From NCBI RefSeq assembly GCF_025506355.1, contig NZ_JANZYP010000047.1, positions 1-64,000 of the forward strand: a stretch of DNA of 64,000 bases, given 5' to 3'. The notes beneath the pieces were generated by a model, which saw only the letters and a program-made list of their open reading frames with translations, was not told where the DNA came from and ran no database searches. Below are positions 61,207 to 64,000 of the stretch, one piece after another. Each line of letters opens with the position of its first letter. Position 1 is the first letter of the stretch. The stretch is from Sphaerisporangium corydalis. GTDB lineage: Bacteria; Actinomycetota; Actinomycetes; Streptosporangiales; Streptosporangiaceae. The position numbers and the translations under genes were made by a program.

Positions 61207-61339
61207 GTCTCCAGATCACCTTCCCCGGCTAGGAGATGGGCGAGGAAACCCTGGGATAACCCGGAGAAACCGTGGGTGACGGGTCGGCGGACGCGGCGCG
61301 CACCGGGTCGGCGGTCGTGGGATCGGCGGGTGGCGGGGG

Positions 61340-62071
61340 TCAGAGGGGGACGCGGGCCACGCAGAAGACGGTCTGGCCGAAGGGGGGCCGGACGAACCGC
61401 TCGATGAACCGGGTCGTCGGCACCACCGTGCGGTCGTAGATCTTGACCAGCCGGGGGTCGGGGTAGCCGACGCCGCCGCGACGCACGGCCGCCCACCAGG
61501 CGATGCCGCCCAGGAAGTTGATCGGCTTGAGCACGTCGGCCGTCAGGCCCGCCTCGGCGACGGTCTTGGCCAGGGTCTTCGGGGTGTAGCGGGTGACGTG
61601 ACCCACCTTGCGGTCGAAGTCCCCATAAAGCTGCATGTAGCCGGGCACCCAGATGATGATCCGGCCGCCGGGCTGGGTGACCCTGGCCAAAGAACGCAGG
61701 GCCTCGACGTCCTCCTCGATGTGCTCGAGGACGTTCATCATGACGACGGTGTCCACCGGGTCGGCCAGCGGGATGTCGGTGGGCAGGCCGAACTGCAGCA
61801 CGTCGATGTCGTCCCGGCCCTCGAAACGCTTTCCGAGCTGTTCGACGCAGTAGGGGTCGAAGTCGCTGACCACCAGCCGGTCGAGCCGGGGCAGGAACTG
61901 CTCGGCGAAGTGGCCGAGGCCCGACCCGATCTCCAGCATCGACCGGCCGACGTGCGGGGCGACCATGTCGAACTCGTACTGCCGGTAGTTCTTGGCCTCA
62001 TCGCCACCAAGGTGGTTCTCCAAGGCCTCGTCACCGGCCGCCGGTTGAACCACGCGGTCATACCCAGACAT
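61340..62071 (-). CDS. SAM-dependent methyltransferase
   Basis: 243 residues from ATG 62071; an upstream GTG would extend it by 19 residues and the choice is uncertain. The class I core has SMLEIGSGLGHFAEQFLP (motif I), VVSDFDPYC (motif II), MMNVLEHIEEDVEAL and QPGGRIIIWVPGY. YGDFDRKVGHVTRYTPKTL resembles lipid- or polyketide-sugar methyltransferases that act on membrane-linked acceptors. Substrate unknown. A hydrophobic patch NFLGGIAWWAAV lies near the C-terminus. Confidence 0.85.
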   Translation of the reverse strand: MSGYDRVVQPAAGDEALENHLGGDEAKNYRQYEFDMVAPHVGRSMLEIGSGLGHFAEQFLPRLDRLVVSDFDPYCVEQLGKRFEGRDDIDVLQFGLPTDIPLADPVDTVVMMNVLEHIEEDVEALRSLARVTQPGGRIIIWVPGYMQLYGDFDRKVGHVTRYTPKTLAKTVAEAGLTADVLKPINFLGGIAWWAAVRRGGVGYPDPRLVKIYDRTVVPTTRFIERFVRPPFGQTVFCVARVPL

Positions 62072-62281
62072 GCGTCCCGCCCAGCTTCGCTCACTCAAAA
62101 ACCGCGGTCCTCGGGGAACCACGGTCACGGATGGGGTCCGAGTCTAGCCGCCCGTCCTCTGCGAGGGCTCCAACTTCCCCAGGAGGGGTGCGGTAAACCG
62201 GCGGCCCGCTTGCCGCCCCTTTGCGCTGAAGAGCCGGGGAAACTACGTTGTGTCGCTGAAGGATGAGCCAAGGAGCCCCCG

Positions 62282-62821
62282 ACGGACGACGACGAGGCGA
62301 TAACCCGGTCCCTGGCCGGTGACGTCGCCGCCTACGAGGTGCTGGTCGCGCGCTACAGCGCGGTGGCTCACCGTACGGCCGCCCTGCTCGGGGCCGGTGA
62401 CGAGGCCGAGGACGTCGTCCAGGAGGCGTTCGTCAAGGCCTTCCGCCACCTCGCGGGCTTCCGGCGCGACGCCGCGTTCAAGCCGTGGCTCCTGCGCATC
62501 GTGGCGAACCAGACCCATACGACGACCCGCGCGCGCGGGCGCCGCGGGGAGCTGACGCTGAGGATCGGCGCCCAACCTGAGCTGCGCGTACCCGACGATC
62601 CCGAAGGCGCCGTCATCGCCACCGACCGGCGGGCCCGGCTGCTGGACGCGGTGCGGGCCCTGCCCGAGCGGGAACGCGAGGCGGTGGTCTGCCGGTACTT
62701 CCTACAACTGTCGGAAGCGGAGACCGCGGAGGTGCTCGGGTGCCCTCTCGGTTCGGTGAAGTCCCGGACGTCCCGGGGACTGGCCAGGTTGCGGAAGGAG
62801 GTGGGCCGTGAACTCTCCTGA
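62282..62821 (+). CDS. ECF sigma factor (non-standard start)
   Basis: About 180 residues if it starts at ACG 62282, six bases after a perfect AAGGAG. No ATG, GTG or TTG in the right frame lies between the TGA at 62264-62266 and the GTG at 62339, yet the sequence DDDEAITRSLAGDVAAYEVL is conserved sigma region 1-2 material and must be coding. An ATG at 62263 is one base out of frame. Region 2: DEAEDVVQEAFVKAFRHL. Region 4: LPEREREAVVCRYFLQLSE, then AEVLGCPLGSVKSR. It is followed by an anti-sigma-like membrane gene overlapping its stop by 14 bases. Confidence 0.82.
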   Translation, partial: TDDDEAITRSLAGDVAAYEVLVARYSAVAHRTAALLGAGDEAEDVVQEAFVKAFRHLAGFRRDAAFKPWLLRIVANQTHTTTRARGRRGELTLRIGAQPELRVPDDPEGAVIATDRRARLLDAVRALPEREREAVVCRYFLQLSEAETAEVLGCPLGSVKSRTSRGLARLRKEVGRELS

Positions 62822-63614
62822 CGACTTCGAGGCCGAGCTGCTCGCACTCGGCGAGGCCCTCGACCTTCCCGCGCCGCCGCCCTCCGACGTGGCCAGGGCC
62901 GTACGCGCCCGCCTGGAGGAAGCAGGGCCGGTCAGCGACGCGGCGCCGTCGCACGGGCCGGTCAGCGACGCGGCGCCGTCGCGCGGGCCGCTGGGGCGCG
63001 GATGGTGGCGGCCGGGGTCTGAGCGGCGGAGGGTGCCCAGGTGGCGGTGGATCACCACGGGCGTCGCGGCCGTCCTCGTCGCGCTGGTCGGGCTGACCCC
63101 GCAGGGGCAGGCCGCGGTGGCGCACGTCCTGCGGTTCGCGGGCATCGAGATCCACATCGACGAGCCCGGGCCGCTGCCCACCGGAATGCCGAGGCCGCTG
63201 CCCGGCGAGACCCGCGTTTCCCTCAGCAAGGCGCGGGAGACGGCGGGCTTCCCGATCATGGTGCCCGCGGAGCTCGGGGAGCCGCGCGACGTCCGGGTGG
63301 CCGACGGGGGACGCGTCGTCTCCCTGTTCTGGCCCGGCGTGCGGATGGACGCCTACAACGGGGTGCTGGAGGTGGTCTGGCGCAAGGACCTGGGCGAACC
63401 CTGGCCCGAGCAGGTCACGGTCGGCTCATCGCCGGGGTGGTGGATCACCGGGCCGCACGGCCTGACGTACATCCCGTCCAGCGGCGGCGAGACCGAGACG
63501 GTCGAGCGGGTGGCCGGTCCCACGCTGATCTGGCAGCGGAGCGTGGTCGGCTACCGGCTCGAAGGAGTGGCCGACCCCGCCAGGGCCAAGAAGATCGCCG
63601 AGTCCCTCCGCTAG
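62808..63614 (+). CDS. Membrane-anchored anti-sigma-like protein
   Basis: 268 residues from GTG 62808, overlapping the sigma gene. The N-terminal 75 residues (DDFEAELLALGEALDLPAPP) could be the sigma-binding region, with an internal 10-residue repeat (GPVSDAAPSH/R). One membrane helix (about 80-98, WITTGVAAVLVALVGLTP). The extracytoplasmic domain (about 105-268) is similar to DUF4367-type domains: GFPIMVPAELGEPRDVRV and YRLEGVADPARAKKIAESL. Gene order and overlap strongly suggest control of the sigma factor. Confidence 0.78.
   Translation: MNSPDDFEAELLALGEALDLPAPPPSDVARAVRARLEEAGPVSDAAPSHGPVSDAAPSRGPLGRGWWRPGSERRRVPRWRWITTGVAAVLVALVGLTPQGQAAVAHVLRFAGIEIHIDEPGPLPTGMPRPLPGETRVSLSKARETAGFPIMVPAELGEPRDVRVADGGRVVSLFWPGVRMDAYNGVLEVVWRKDLGEPWPEQVTVGSSPGWWITGPHGLTYIPSSGGETETVERVAGPTLIWQRSVVGYRLEGVADPARAKKIAESLR
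62925..62990 (+). repeat. 30-bp in-frame tandem repeat
   Basis: Two 30-base units (62925-62954 and 62955-62984) encode GPVSDAAPSH and GPVSDAAPSR, differing by one residue. They lie in the disordered N-terminal part of the anti-sigma-like protein. Confidence 0.8.
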
Positions 63615-63691
63615 GGCCGCACGCCGCCCGGGCCGGCCGCCGCGCCGGAACGTCCGGCGGGTCGGTCGTCGTGCCGGGTGGCACCGCCGGG

Positions 63692-64000
63692 TCAGCCGCC
63701 CGGCGGGGGCGGGGGAAGGGTGGGGCCGGTCTGGGTGTCGTCGCTCGCCGGGGGCTTGGTCGAGGGGGCGGACGTCGGCTTGGACGAGGACGGCGGTGGC
63801 GGGGGAGCGGTCGGGCCCGTCTGGGGGCGCGCGCTCTTGCTCGGCTTGACCGAGGCCTTCGGCGAAGGCGCCTTGGAGGACGACGGCGGAGGCGGCAGGG
63901 CCGTCCGGCGGGCGATCGGAGGCGTGGTCCTCTTGGTGCGCTTCGGCGCGGGCTCGGTGGCCGGCGGCGGCGGGGGCGACTCCACCCCGGCGGACAGGCC
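63692..64000 (-). CDS. C-terminal tail of a Pro/Ser/Lys-rich protein (cut by window end)
   Basis: The reading frame continues past position 64000; no real start is seen. The visible ~102 residues are GLSAGVESPPPPPATEPAP then KRTKRTT, with two TGPTxPPPPP blocks. This looks like the extracytoplasmic or disordered tail of a penicillin-binding protein, kinase or similar surface protein, but no domain is visible. On the right edge the product cannot be named. Confidence 0.55.
   Translation of the reverse strand, partial: GLSAGVESPPPPPATEPAPKRTKRTTPPIARRTALPPPPSSSKAPSPKASVKPSKSARPQTGPTAPPPPPSSSKPTSAPSTKPPASDDTQTGPTLPPPPPGG

Noticed and set aside
62263-62322. Short ATG frame MSQGAPDGRRRGDN as a small leader gene
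   Set aside because: It has a poor ribosome site and runs out of frame with conserved sigma codons; it is better explained as the possible shifted start of the sigma gene itself.

Overview
The window is about 70% G+C. It carries actinomycete hallmarks: many GTG and some TTG starts, leaderless-looking genes, a DUF2637 protein, an XRE/DUF5753-DUF397 pair, STAS/HATPase/SpoIIE partner-switching genes, class F sortases, HelD/HelR, DtxR/IdeR, and the cysS-rlmB-tRNA-Thr block. It is most likely chromosome from a filamentous actinomycete, plausibly order Streptosporangiales. I see no phage, plasmid, insertion-sequence or CRISPR module.

Layout. 0.4-6 kb: GlsB-type stress membrane protein, DUF2637 protein, cysS, rlmB, tRNA-Thr(UGU). 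6-20.7 kb is accessory: DUF6461 protein, TmrB-like P-loop protein, two TetR-regulated divergent oxidoreductase pairs with visible operators, a berberine-bridge flavoenzyme opposite a MocR regulator, an AlkZ-like glycosylase, a secreted SGNH-FN3-FN3-CBM2 esterase, a methyltransferase, a CAP protein and an acetyltransferase. 20.9-27.7 kb: hemerythrin, VOC protein, Thr-rich membrane protein, ABM-truncated hemoglobin fusion, HelR-like ATPase, STAS protein. 27.8-32.4 kb: a two-domain glycosyltransferase and a CbiMN-CbiQ-CbiO metal ECF importer. 32.5-43.8 kb: STAS, SDR and enoyl-CoA hydratase, rhomboid, BlaI, serC, citrate synthase, pdxH, MFS, IdeR-like regulator and a PAS-GAF-SpoIIE-HATPase switch protein. 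43.9-48.5 kb: ECF sigma factor with SnoaL-like tail, two alpha/beta hydrolases, acyl-CoA dehydrogenase. 48.7-56.6 kb: two copies of a surface-protein plus class F sortase module, flanking a WhiJ-type XRE/DUF397/HATPase cluster, a DUF998 protein and an APH-type kinase. 56.8-64 kb: thiolase, DUF5666-regulator-kinase operon, methyltransferase, ECF sigma and anti-sigma-like pair, and a proline-rich tail cut by the window end.

The most unusual feature is not one gene. At about a dozen loci the last codons of a gene, its stop codon and some following bases are tandemly repeated. At four loci each repeat re-creates an NTGA start/stop overlap, so the gap reads as a chain of very short ORFs joined by overlapping stop and start codons. 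The clearest chain (hemerythrin to VOC) also has a Shine-Dalgarno sequence in every unit. The CbiQ-CbiO gap has the same logic in one step. A second repeat family (about 58 bp, dispersed, both orientations) clusters at 23.2-23.8 kb with one copy near position 100.

How genes work together: cbiMN-Q-O encode one importer; the DUF5666-regulator-kinase genes are an overlapping operon; each sortase is paired with the surface protein directly upstream; the STAS, HATPase and SpoIIE proteins could share partner-switching circuits. All functions are read from sequence alone.
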